From JAKFFN01 sp036675025 (GTDB lineage: Bacteria > Sumerlaeota > Sumerlaeia > Sumerlaeales > Sumerlaeaceae), in contig JAKFFN010000054.1 of NCBI GenBank assembly GCA_036675025.1, forward strand, positions 1-64,000: a stretch of 64,000 bases of DNA, in the 5' to 3' direction. The notes under the pieces were generated by a model, which did no database searches, was not told the origin of the DNA, and worked only from the letters and a program-made list of their open reading frames with translations. The position numbers were made by a program, and so were the translations under genes. Shown in pieces: positions 17,679 to 25,100 of the stretch (the first letter of the stretch is position 1; each line of letters opens with the position of its first letter).

Positions 17679-19198
17679 ATCAATTCGTAAAGTCGACGTT
17701 CCCTCGGCCATTTAACAATCTCGTGCGCGCCATGACCCTGGTCATTGTCTGGACAATACCATTTGTTGGGTGCAGCGAGCCAACTACAACGTCTTCCTCC
17801 GCACGCGCCAGCTTCGGCATCGCTCGTACGCTGCCGCACGCCAACGGCTTCTCCGGCATCTGGTACATGAACCAACCCTCTGATGACGAATACAAATTTA
17901 AATACTCCGGCGGGTTCGCCACCTACCCGCAGCAGCACATCCCCATCGCCATTTACCGCCAGGAAGTCGACAAGACTTTCTTCTGCTACGGTGGCGCCGA
18001 CCCCGGAACTACCACGCTTCTCCACATGGTCTCGTATTACGACCACAAGACGGGAAAAGTTGCTCGGCCGCGCATCCTGCTCGATAAGAAAACCACAGAC
18101 GCCCACGACAACCCGGTAATGGCCATAGATGATGATGGGTACATCTACATCTTCTCTCCCAGCCACGGTGGCGCCCGGCCCACGTTCATCCATAAAAGCA
18201 TCGACCCTTACAGCATAGAAGCTTTTACGTCGCTGCCGAGCTTCAACTACTCTTACCCGCAGCCAAAGTACATCGCAGATAAAGGTTTCCTCTTTTTACA
18301 TACGAAGTACCAGGGCGGTCGCGCCTTGTACATGTCGACCAGCCCAGATGTCACCACCTGGACAGAACCTCGTCTGCTGGCTCGCATTGCGGAAGGCCAT
18401 TACCAGATCAGCAACCATCGCGCTGATGGCAGCGTGGCCACGGCGTTCAACTATCACCCGAAACCCGGCGGACTTAACAAGCGCACCAACATCTATTACA
18501 TGGAAACTGCGGACATGGGACGCACATGGACAACTGCTGACAAGCGTGACATTGAAATTCCTGTCGTGACAACCGATTCGCTGGCGCTGATTCACGATTA
18601 TGAAATAGAGGACCTGCTGGTGTATCTGAAAGATATCGCCTTTGATGCTGATGGCCTCCCCGTCATTCTTTACCTTACCAGCAGGGGTTACGCCTCAGGC
18701 CCGGCCAACGATCCGCGCACATGGTACACCACGCGCTGGACTGGCACCAAATGGAAGACGGACCAGGTCACTACGTCGAGCAACAACTACGACTACGGCT
18801 CCCTCTATATCGAACCCGATGGTACCTGGCGTATCATCGCCGCCGCGATACCAGGACCGCAGCCTTACAATACCGGTGGTGAAGTGGGCATGTGGACGTC
18901 AACCGACGAGGGCACATCATGGAAGCTGAGCCGCCAGCTCACGAGCAACAGCGATAAGAACCACGCTTACCCGCGTCGGCCGGTTGATGCTAAAGACGAT
19001 TTCTACGCCCTGTGGGCCGATGGCCACGGCCGCCGGCGTTCAGACTCAAGCCTCTATTTCACCGATAAAGAAGGCACAGCCGTCTGGCGTTTGCCGGCAG
19101 AAATGACATCGGATATGGGCAGGCCTGAGCAGATGCCTACCTCTGGTACAGCTTCACGCCCACCCGTTCAATATGTTCCCGCAACGGCGCGTAAGTAA
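17672..19198 (+). CDS. BNR_4 beta-propeller lipoprotein
   Basis: A 508-residue protein whose N-terminus ends in a probable lipobox (PFVGC, Cys 34). The rest resembles BNR_4 proteins: repeated blades with Asp/Gly turns (AIDDDGYIYIFSPSHGG, SIEAFTSLPSFNYSYPQ, IEPDGTWRIIAAAIPGP). This Pfam family includes seven-bladed propellers, some of which are ulvan lyases. It overlaps the upstream GH78 gene by seven bases, which fits a joint role on a rhamnose-rich polysaccharide such as ulvan or rhamnogalacturonan. Its 3' end overlaps the convergent MNT gene by 62 bases. The specific activity is inference. Confidence 0.75.
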   Translation: MVDQFVKSTFPRPFNNLVRAMTLVIVWTIPFVGCSEPTTTSSSARASFGIARTLPHANGFSGIWYMNQPSDDEYKFKYSGGFATYPQQHIPIAIYRQEVDKTFFCYGGADPGTTTLLHMVSYYDHKTGKVARPRILLDKKTTDAHDNPVMAIDDDGYIYIFSPSHGGARPTFIHKSIDPYSIEAFTSLPSFNYSYPQPKYIADKGFLFLHTKYQGGRALYMSTSPDVTTWTEPRLLARIAEGHYQISNHRADGSVATAFNYHPKPGGLNKRTNIYYMETADMGRTWTTADKRDIEIPVVTTDSLALIHDYEIEDLLVYLKDIAFDADGLPVILYLTSRGYASGPANDPRTWYTTRWTGTKWKTDQVTTSSNNYDYGSLYIEPDGTWRIIAAAIPGPQPYNTGGEVGMWTSTDEGTSWKLSRQLTSNSDKNHAYPRRPVDAKDDFYALWADGHGRRRSDSSLYFTDKEGTAVWRLPAEMTSDMGRPEQMPTSGTASRPPVQYVPATARK

Positions 19199-19439
19199 TA
19201 CGCTCCATGGCCTTTACGTCAAATCGATAAGGCAGCGGCAGTTCATCCAGCTCATCCGCCACAACCTCTGCCTGTAGATCACTATCAACACCAACCAGCG
19301 CAAGGTCAATATCAGATGCCTTGCGATAGTTCCCCACGGCGCGCGAACCGTAAAGTACAACTTCTGTTATCGCCGCGGTTTTCTTGAAGACGCCGAAAAT
19401 CAAGTCAAGCTCATGGGTAGTCAGGCCGATGTCTCTCAT
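19137..19439 (-). CDS. MNT-type nucleotidyltransferase antitoxin
   Basis: A 100-residue minimal nucleotidyltransferase with the signature YGSRAVGN then ASDIDLAL (residues 35-53), which supplies the metal-binding aspartates. In HEPN/MNT (type VII) modules the MNT protein silences its HEPN partner by adding AMP near the HEPN active site. Its ATG overlaps the stop of the HEPN gene (ATGA at 19436-19439). The 3' end overlaps the convergent BNR_4 gene by 62 bases, so the last residues of one or both are constrained. Confidence 0.88.
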   Translation of the reverse strand: MRDIGLTTHELDLIFGVFKKTAAITEVVLYGSRAVGNYRKASDIDLALVGVDSDLQAEVVADELDELPLPYRFDVKAMERITYAPLREHIERVGVKLYQR

Positions 19440-19852
19440 TGATCCATTTTCTTACTGTTGAAGAAGCCATAAAGTTCTCCCATTGCACCCACGTAGCGTT
19501 CTTCTACAGTAACAAGAAGTGACTCGAAAGCCTGAACATCATACGTGTGTGAAATCAGGTTCCGGTGCATCATCATATCAATCCACACCTGCCCATCCGG
19601 CAGTACTTCGGCTGCAAAAGCTTCTTTGATGACATCGCGAGGCGAAACAGGCGAAACAATTCTCCCGCTGTGTTCAAGGAAATCACGCAATGTTTTCCAT
19701 GCTAACTCGAACGCGCCTTCAAATCGCTGTACAGCCCCTTCCTGTTCAAGCTGCGATAAACTAGCGACTCCCCGATCGCAAACTTCTTTCAACAGCAGGT
19801 ATGCCTTTTCAAAATTTGCAAAACGCTGCAGCCAGCGGATATCTTCAGTCAT
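19436..19852 (-). CDS. HEPN-domain toxin (HI0074-like), partner of MNT
   Basis: A 138-residue HEPN protein of the nucleotidyltransferase-substrate-binding type. The start MTEDIRWLQRFANFEKAY matches the family; an in-frame ATG six codons upstream is less likely. The RX4H motif is RNLISHTYD (near residue 104), the RNase active site of HEPN toxins and the Tyr often adenylylated by MNT. FEGAFELAWKTLRDFLE is the conserved helix. It is upstream of and overlaps the MNT gene by four bases. A terminator-like hairpin at 19892-19922 separates it from the TlpA gene, so it likely has its own promoter near 19853-19890. Confidence 0.88.
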   Translation of the reverse strand: MTEDIRWLQRFANFEKAYLLLKEVCDRGVASLSQLEQEGAVQRFEGAFELAWKTLRDFLEHSGRIVSPVSPRDVIKEAFAAEVLPDGQVWIDMMMHRNLISHTYDVQAFESLLVTVEERYVGAMGELYGFFNSKKMDQ

Positions 19853-19891
19853 AGTGGCAGTGCACCTCACCAGTTTGAAGTGTCAACGTAA

Positions 19892-19922
19892 AGGGGCATG
19901 CTCCATTCCAGAGCACACCCCT
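19892..19922 (-). terminator. Hairpin after the TlpA-like gene
   Basis: On the minus strand AGGGGTGTGCTC pairs imperfectly with GAGCATGCCCCT around TGGAATG, followed by TTTA. It follows the 19962 stop and the motif at 19939-19955. Confidence 0.55.
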
Positions 19923-19938
19923 ATAAGTACGTTTTACC

Positions 19939-19955
19939 TTCTACTTTCTACGTTC
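19939..19955 (-). repeat. Shared 3'-flank motif, copy 1
   Basis: On the minus strand GAACGTAGAAAGTAGAA lies six bases past the TlpA stop. Nearly the same sequence, with one extra A, is at 59077-59094 on the plus strand after the DUF1080 gene. In both places it lies between a stop codon and a terminator hairpin. Confidence 0.65.
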
Positions 19956-19961
19956 AACGTT

Positions 19962-21800
19962 CTACTTCAACAGCGCCTTTATTTCCTGCTCTACGTCGGA
20001 CATGTGGCCGCGCTTTTGCACTATGCCGTCTTTATCAATCAGCACCATGGTCGGGATGCTGTTGATCCCGTAGAGTTCCGCCGCTGGCGCGTTCCAGCCG
20101 GTCTTCTCCGAATCATCCGCGGCAGGCGGAGCCCACGTGTTCAGCGTGCGATTCCAGTCGTTTTTCTTCAGGTGCTTTCGAACCGTCTCCTGGTCATCAT
20201 CTATGCTCAGCGCCAGGATGGTTGCCTTGCCTTTCCAGGCATCGCCATTCTTGCGAAGAATCTCCTGATTCTCCGCCATGGGTCCCTGGCACGGTCCGCA
20301 CCAGGTAGCCCAGAAGTCGATCAGCACCACCTGTCCCTTCAGATCGCTCAGGCGCATCGTCTCGCTCGTATTAAGGTCCAGCATGGCGAAATCCGGCGCC
20401 GCGTCTCCCTCCTTGGGCGGAATCTTAAAGGCATATTCTTTCGTCATTCCTTCTTTAGGCGGATAGAGTTTGCCATTCCTGTACTCGCCAAACATCACGT
20501 AGCCCAGTCGCTGGCCGTCTACTTCCACGTCAAAGGTCGGCACGCCGCCGCGACTGGCAAAGTCTTCGCGCGTGGATTCCTTTTCAACGCCTGCAAGGTT
20601 CTCCAGCCTGATCACGCCATCATCGGGCACGGTGCCCTCGGCGATCGTCTGCTGAGGGTACCCGCTCTCATACCAGGAAACCTTGTAGGGCTTGCCAGCG
20701 GCCGGCTCGTCCTTCTGGTTCTTCACCGTCACCTCGGCCGTAAACGGACCCTGCAGCCATTCCTTTTTAAACGGGCTGTACTTTAGTGTTATTGTCTTTG
20801 TGGAGCCAGCCTCCACCTTCGCCGACTCCCGCGTGGAATACACCTGGCCTGAATGCATCATATTTTTAGGAGCAGCGGTCAGGCTTACCGAGAAACTGCC
20901 CGATGCCAGGTCATCTGCCACAAGTGTCGCGGAAGTAACCGGTTGTTCCTTTGTCATAAAGCCCAGTCCCCAGGTATTCTGTCCCGGCACTTTCTGAGTG
21001 CGATGAAGTTCCATTGTAACCACTGGCGACTCCGGCTTCTCGTTTTCCTTGTACTCAAATGTCGCCTCCAGACCGCCCGGCTTTGGCAGCGTCACGGTCA
21101 CGGATTTCGAAGTCGCCCATTCTTTCGGATCAAACGGCCCCGCCTGGAAACCGCGCAGGAAACCAGGATGGTTGATCAGCACATAGAGCGGCTCCGTGGA
21201 TTCGGCATCTATATGTGTGATGAACCGGCCGTTGTCCGCCGCGTTTACCGCCATGGGCGAGAGCAGCGTCTCAGGCGCATACTTTTCCGTGCGGTTCGGA
21301 TCCGCAGACAGCCAGACATCCCGCCCCCAGTTTTCAGGGAATACTGCCGGGCGCAGGTCGCCGGGTATGTCACGGTTATCGTCCGTCTCCAGTTGCAGCG
21401 CGACCTCCGTGCCGCGCTTTATTGGCACACTCAGCAAAGTCTCTGATGTCGGTATATCCACATCCAGGTACGTGGTCTGGTAGCCGGGCACACGCACCGT
21501 GACTGCGTATGTACCCTCGCCAGATTCGCCATGAAATGCGGTTAGTTTGGGTTGGATTACTCCGTCTGCGCCGGCAGACTGCCACTCAAGCGTGGGAAGA
21601 AATCTCGTGCTCTTCTTCGCAATGATGGCTTGTGCTCCAGACGGTACAGCCCCGTTTTCGCCAGTTACTTTAATCTGCGGAAAACTTACGACTCCCTGCC
21701 CGGGCCCGTCTAACTCCTGCGTAGACGTCGTCTGCGCCGCGCCTGCTCCGTTCGCTAAAGTTGCGAAAACCACTGCCGCCGCTACTGCAATATCAAACAT
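19962..21800 (-). CDS. Exported protein with C-terminal TlpA-like thioredoxin domain
   Basis: A 612-residue protein with a signal peptide in residues 1-22 and a GGGGAG ribosome site six bases before the ATG. Residues 25 to about 460 form several beta-rich, Ig/carboxypeptidase-regulatory-like segments (LTAFHGESGEGTYAVTVRVP, SGSFSVSLTAAPK). The last 150 residues are a TlpA/AhpC-type thioredoxin fold: GDAAPDFAMLDLNTSETMRL, then VVLIDFWATWCGPCQGPMAE with the redox CGPC, and SIPTMVLIDKDG. Probably a periplasmic thiol-disulfide reductase. It sits between two toxin-antitoxin modules without an obvious functional tie. Confidence 0.85.
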   Translation of the reverse strand: MFDIAVAAAVVFATLANGAGAAQTTSTQELDGPGQGVVSFPQIKVTGENGAVPSGAQAIIAKKSTRFLPTLEWQSAGADGVIQPKLTAFHGESGEGTYAVTVRVPGYQTTYLDVDIPTSETLLSVPIKRGTEVALQLETDDNRDIPGDLRPAVFPENWGRDVWLSADPNRTEKYAPETLLSPMAVNAADNGRFITHIDAESTEPLYVLINHPGFLRGFQAGPFDPKEWATSKSVTVTLPKPGGLEATFEYKENEKPESPVVTMELHRTQKVPGQNTWGLGFMTKEQPVTSATLVADDLASGSFSVSLTAAPKNMMHSGQVYSTRESAKVEAGSTKTITLKYSPFKKEWLQGPFTAEVTVKNQKDEPAAGKPYKVSWYESGYPQQTIAEGTVPDDGVIRLENLAGVEKESTREDFASRGGVPTFDVEVDGQRLGYVMFGEYRNGKLYPPKEGMTKEYAFKIPPKEGDAAPDFAMLDLNTSETMRLSDLKGQVVLIDFWATWCGPCQGPMAENQEILRKNGDAWKGKATILALSIDDDQETVRKHLKKNDWNRTLNTWAPPAADDSEKTGWNAPAAELYGINSIPTMVLIDKDGIVQKRGHMSDVEQEIKALLK

Positions 21801-22091
21801 GATGAACTCCCCTTAGTTGATCTATTGCTAAATTGTCAGCCCCGACTCCAACAATCGCCATGCCATTTGAACCACCTTATCCTCTTACGAAAATCAAGGG
21901 TTTCTATAGCGACCTGTCCCCTCACCACGCTTCCCATAAGTATAAACACGGTCAGCAGTCGTAAAAACGCGGGCTGGTAGTATTTCCAGTCCCCTACCAT
22001 AGACCCCGCCTGGACAGGAAAACAAAGTGATGAATGCCGTTTATTGAAAGAAGTAATTGACAGTGCCAAACGGGAATGCAGGAGTAAGCAT

Positions 22092-22601
22092 ATGAAACCG
22101 AAACAAAGTTCCGCTAAATCAGACGTGAAGGAAATCAACATGGTACGCGAAGCAAGTACCACTTACGGAGCGCTTCCCGCCAACGTTGTTAGCAGCGTGG
22201 TGCGGCCCGGCGGCAGGAGACCATCGTATAACACAGCAAAACTGGTCGACATGCTCCAGCAAGGGCTTCCTGTTTCAGAACTGGAAGAGCTACAGGACAG
22301 CTTGGACATACCCATGGAACAATTGCTTACCGTACTAGGCATTTCCAAATCCACGCTGCATCGCCGCCGCAAAACGGCCCAGCGTCTTGATACCCCCGAA
22401 TCTGACCGCGTACTTCGCTTCGCCAGGCTCCTGCGCAGAGCCGTAGAGGTCATGGAATCCCATGAAGCCGCCCGCCAGTGGCTCAAGACTCCCCAGATTG
22501 GGCTGGGCGGTTCCGTGCCGCTCGACTACGCACAAACCGAAGTTGGGGCCCGGGAAGTAGAAGACCTCCTCGGCCGCATTGAGTACTCGGTCTACTCGTA
22601 A
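22092..22601 (+). CDS. Xre/MbcA/ParS-type antitoxin of a RES system
   Basis: A 169-residue antitoxin. The ATG at 22092 has AGGAG seven bases upstream. A helix-turn-helix region (MEQLLTVLGISKSTLHRRRK, residues 76-95) is followed by a DUF2384-type domain (SDRVLRFARLLRRAVEVMES, AARQWLKTPQIGLGGSVPLD), which docks into and blocks the toxin. The end LDYAQTEVGAREVEDLLGRI is the usual toxin-blocking segment. The stop is directly followed by the ATG of the RES toxin. Autorepression at its own promoter is expected; no clear operator is seen in 21801-22091. Confidence 0.9.
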   Translation: MKPKQSSAKSDVKEINMVREASTTYGALPANVVSSVVRPGGRRPSYNTAKLVDMLQQGLPVSELEELQDSLDIPMEQLLTVLGISKSTLHRRRKTAQRLDTPESDRVLRFARLLRRAVEVMESHEAARQWLKTPQIGLGGSVPLDYAQTEVGAREVEDLLGRIEYSVYS

Positions 22602-23060
22602 ATGCCAACAGCATGGAGAATTGTCCGCACAAAATACGCAGACTCAGCTTTCACCGGAGAAGGTGCCGCGAAGTTCGGCGGACGCTGGAATTCTCGCGGC
22701 ACATGGGTCGTCTACACCAGCACCACTTTGTCGCTGGCAGCACTCGAGATTCTTGTTCATTTGAACCCGATGCCCGAACTCGCCTTTGTCGCATTCCCGC
22801 TTGATATTGACCAGGCATTCATTGAAACCCTCAACCCAAAACACCTGCCGAAAGACTGGAAGTCTGAACCGCCCGGGCAATCGACACAGCTAATCGGTAG
22901 CGAATGGGCCGGGCAAAACCGCACTGCCGTCCTCGAAGTACCCAGCGTTCTCGTCTCATCCGAAAGCACCTATCTCCTTAATCCGGCTCATCCCGACTTC
23001 CGAAAAATCCGCATCGGAAAGCCCGAACCGTTCGCGTTTGATCCGCGGTTGCTGAAGTAG
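22602..23060 (+). CDS. RES-domain toxin
   Basis: A 152-residue RES toxin. RES toxins degrade NAD+ (phosphorolysis or hydrolysis) and stop growth. The conserved Arg/Trp/Tyr/Glu core is visible: AWRIVRTKYADSAFTGEGAA, then FGGRWNSRG, VVYTSTTLSLAALEILVHL. The C-terminal half has STYLLNPAHPDFRKIRI, the usual end of the fold. No spacing to the antitoxin stop, so translation is coupled. Its stop is 16 bases from the stop of the convergent gene at 23076. Confidence 0.92.
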   Translation: MPTAWRIVRTKYADSAFTGEGAAKFGGRWNSRGTWVVYTSTTLSLAALEILVHLNPMPELAFVAFPLDIDQAFIETLNPKHLPKDWKSEPPGQSTQLIGSEWAGQNRTAVLEVPSVLVSSESTYLLNPAHPDFRKIRIGKPEPFAFDPRLLK

Positions 23061-23075
23061 CAGGCACTAATTTCG

Positions 23076-23435
23076 TTACTCCAGCGAAAACTCCGACAGC
23101 CCGACAGGCAGTGGAAACATATCTGCCGTTTGCAGGAAGCCACCGCTCAAGCTGTAAGTCCCCCCGGTTAATATGGCTCCGTCAGGGGTAGCGTCTGGTT
23201 GCCCCCCTGCCGTTGCCAGGGCATACGCGCCGCCAGCCGTCATAGGAGTTCCCCCGGCAGTGAACTTTGACCAGGAAAGGTCATAGGGTCCGCCAGTCTG
23301 CCCCGCGGCGCCGCTGGGGCAGAATATTAATAAACCCGCTACGCTCACCAGTGCTGCCGCGCCACCAGCTAGACGCGGGAATCGACTCAACAAAGCAACC
23401 GGTTCTAAAGCTTTTACCCAATTAAAATCCGTCAT
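23076..23435 (-). CDS. Small exported surface-type protein
   Basis: A 119-residue protein with a long signal region (GGAAALVSVAGLLIFCPSGAAG). The mature part has YDLSWSKFTAGG, then AGGAYALATAGGQPDA and GGTYSLSGGFLQ. This is the common exported family in which GG-x-Y-x-L motifs alternate with a GQPDA turn. Function unknown. Its ATG overlaps the stop of the gene above by four bases (ATGA), so the two form an operon. Homologues often follow large surface or fibre proteins. Confidence 0.7.
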   Translation of the reverse strand: MTDFNWVKALEPVALLSRFPRLAGGAAALVSVAGLLIFCPSGAAGQTGGPYDLSWSKFTAGGTPMTAGGAYALATAGGQPDATPDGAILTGGTYSLSGGFLQTADMFPLPVGLSEFSLE

Positions 23436-24454
23436 TGCAGCACCGTCGCATGCATATTGCCAGCCGGAATAATGAGCGGTGAGTTGCTAATGTTCTGGAT
23501 CTGGTAGTGCACTTCGTCGGTCCCTGAACGAACATTTGATATAATCAACCCGAGCGGCAGGTCCACGTCAAGATTCACGATGGATGCGGTATTCGGCTGA
23601 GCGCCGGGCGCAGGGATCGTAAGGTCCGCTGACGTCCATGGAGCCAGAGGCGTTGACACGACCGTAGCGCTTGTCACCACTCGCCGATAAGCAGTCACCT
23701 GCAGCGTCTGGTCTGGAAACTTTATGCCATCGGTGCCTGCCGTGCCGCCCAAATGTAGTTTCGCATCAGGGTTGTCCCTCCCGATACCCACCTTTCCACC
23801 GGCGGCAATATCAACGGAACTGGTCAACGCTCCCGGGCGAATCCGAAATGGAAGGCGACTGCCTCCCGTTAAATCACGGACAAAGAAGTTGGCTTCGTTT
23901 CCCGCGATATCCCACGTCTGTGCGGTCCACCCGCCCAAGTTCGTTTGTTCTAGTCTAATAGCCGGCGTGTCGTTGGTCCGGATATGGAAATCAAGGCCCG
24001 CATTCGTTGTGCCGAGACCAATATTGCCGTTTGCCGCAGTCATCAACCCGTTACCGACAGATGCCGCATCAGTGGAATACAGCGCATAAGGTGCCGCTCC
24101 AATCTCCACCCGAGGCGATAATGTCGTGTACGTGCCCTCGCTGGGAGACTTTACCGAGATTTGCAACCAGCGTTTCTGACCCGCGAAGGCCTCGCTTCCA
24201 AAGTCAAGCGGCACACTGAAAAGCCCGCCAACAACGCTCGCTTCCATCTCTTGCGTGACTCCGATTTGCGTGATTCCGTCAATCGAGCCAAACAGTCTGA
24301 ACTGAAACGAGTAAAGCCCGGATGCACTTGCTCCTCCACTGTTCAACCTACCCTGGTAAGTGAAGGCGGTGCCCATAGCCGTCTGCGCAGCAACAGGAAT
24401 GCATAAAGCCGATAGTACAGCTACTAATGCCCAGACGGCGATTATCCGAAACAT
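23432..24454 (-). CDS. Exported fibre-like surface protein
   Basis: A 340-residue protein from the ATG at 24454 (AGGAG nine bases upstream) with a signal peptide ending near ALCIPVAAQ. The first domain has TAFTYQGRLNSGGASASGLY and FQFRLFGS, seen in many large exported proteins of Planctomycetes-type bacteria. A central region with NGNIGLGTTNAGLDFHI and GGKVGIGRDNPDAKLHLGG resembles the collar of tail-fibre-like surface proteins that often end in a chaperone domain, absent here. The final 90 residues look beta-rich. Cotranscribed with the 119-residue gene through an ATGA overlap. Confidence 0.7.
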   Translation of the reverse strand: MFRIIAVWALVAVLSALCIPVAAQTAMGTAFTYQGRLNSGGASASGLYSFQFRLFGSIDGITQIGVTQEMEASVVGGLFSVPLDFGSEAFAGQKRWLQISVKSPSEGTYTTLSPRVEIGAAPYALYSTDAASVGNGLMTAANGNIGLGTTNAGLDFHIRTNDTPAIRLEQTNLGGWTAQTWDIAGNEANFFVRDLTGGSRLPFRIRPGALTSSVDIAAGGKVGIGRDNPDAKLHLGGTAGTDGIKFPDQTLQVTAYRRVVTSATVVSTPLAPWTSADLTIPAPGAQPNTASIVNLDVDLPLGLIISNVRSGTDEVHYQIQNISNSPLIIPAGNMHATVLQ

Positions 24455-24580
24455 ATGATGAGTCTCCTGACAAATAGTTGGCACTTTGGCATGGAAGGAT
24501 CTGCCGTCAAACTAATTGTGGTCCTTTTGGGCGATTGTGTGTCGATTAAATATGCACGACAGACAGCTTCTCCTGTCCTA

Positions 24581-24610
24581 ATTAGGGGTCGCTAAGGGTC
24601 GCTAAGGGTC
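24581..24610. repeat. 10-bp tandem repeat
   Basis: Two perfect copies of GCTAAGGGTC (24591-24610) follow a related ATTAGGGGTC. Confidence 0.7.
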
Positions 24611-24762
24611 AATGCGGGAATTCCCCTCTCCTTTCAGATGCTGCTAGAACCTTTCCACCACATTTAGAAAGGAATCGCCAGCATGAAAAGCAGTGGACGA
24701 GACCACGTGACGCAATCCGCTGGTTTCGGTTATGTGAAGTTTCGAAAGCAGAACGCTGATAG

Positions 24763-24852
24763 TTATGTACTTAATAGAACTAGTTTCAGTGTTGGCTGCA
24801 TTGGGTTTACGAGATTTTGTATTAATTATTTTTTGGGGCTGTGGAAAACTTT
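24763..24852 (+). repeat. Multi-part intergenic element, copy B
   Basis: TTATGTACTTAATAGA (24763-24778) and CTGTGGAAAACTTT (24839-24852) match copy A at 2735 and 2810 exactly, with nearly the same spacing. TTTTTTGGGGCTG (24829-24841) is the reverse complement of the 13-mer at 2838-2850. Confidence 0.7.
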
Positions 24853-24943
24853 TTCCGAAAATCCCACGGATCGAGTGCAGACAGGTGCGTTGACGGACTT
24901 CGAAATGTTTAAACTGTATGGTGCCGGTTTGGGTGCAACTGCT

Positions 24944-25051
24944 GCGGGCAGGAGTGCCCGCGCCACCCGGAATGTTGGCGCCACACGGATGGGCCACGCC
25001 ACCGGGGAATGTCCGCGTCGCCCGGAGGGGCCCGCGCCATCTGGAATGCTG
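24944..25051. repeat. GC-rich hairpin and triple repeat
   Basis: A 7-bp perfect stem (24944-24961) leads into three imperfect repeats with the core CGCCACCCGGAATG, spaced 35 and 39 bases apart. The arrangement resembles REP-type intergenic palindromes. Confidence 0.6.
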
Positions 25052-25100
25052 CGGTGAATCAATCCCCACGGGCATTGCACATGAACCGGGTTTCCCTTTT

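Larger units (their letters stand above)
24485..25100. promoter_or_regulatory. Repeat-rich region upstream of rimO
   Basis: About 616 bases without a supported gene. It contains a 10-bp tandem repeat (24581-24610), copy B of the multi-part element shared with the egtB leader (24763-24852), a perfect hairpin GCGGGCA-GGAG-TGCCCGC (24944-24961), and three imperfect GC-rich repeats of about 21 bases (24957-24977, 24992-25013, 25031-25051). An open frame in phase with rimO crosses the last 180 bases, but its translation is repeat-derived. Confidence 0.55.

Noticed and set aside
24918..25100. A 61-codon N-terminal extension of RimO
   Set aside because: Its translation comes from GC-rich repeats; the RimO family starts at MKIGIVTLGC (25101).
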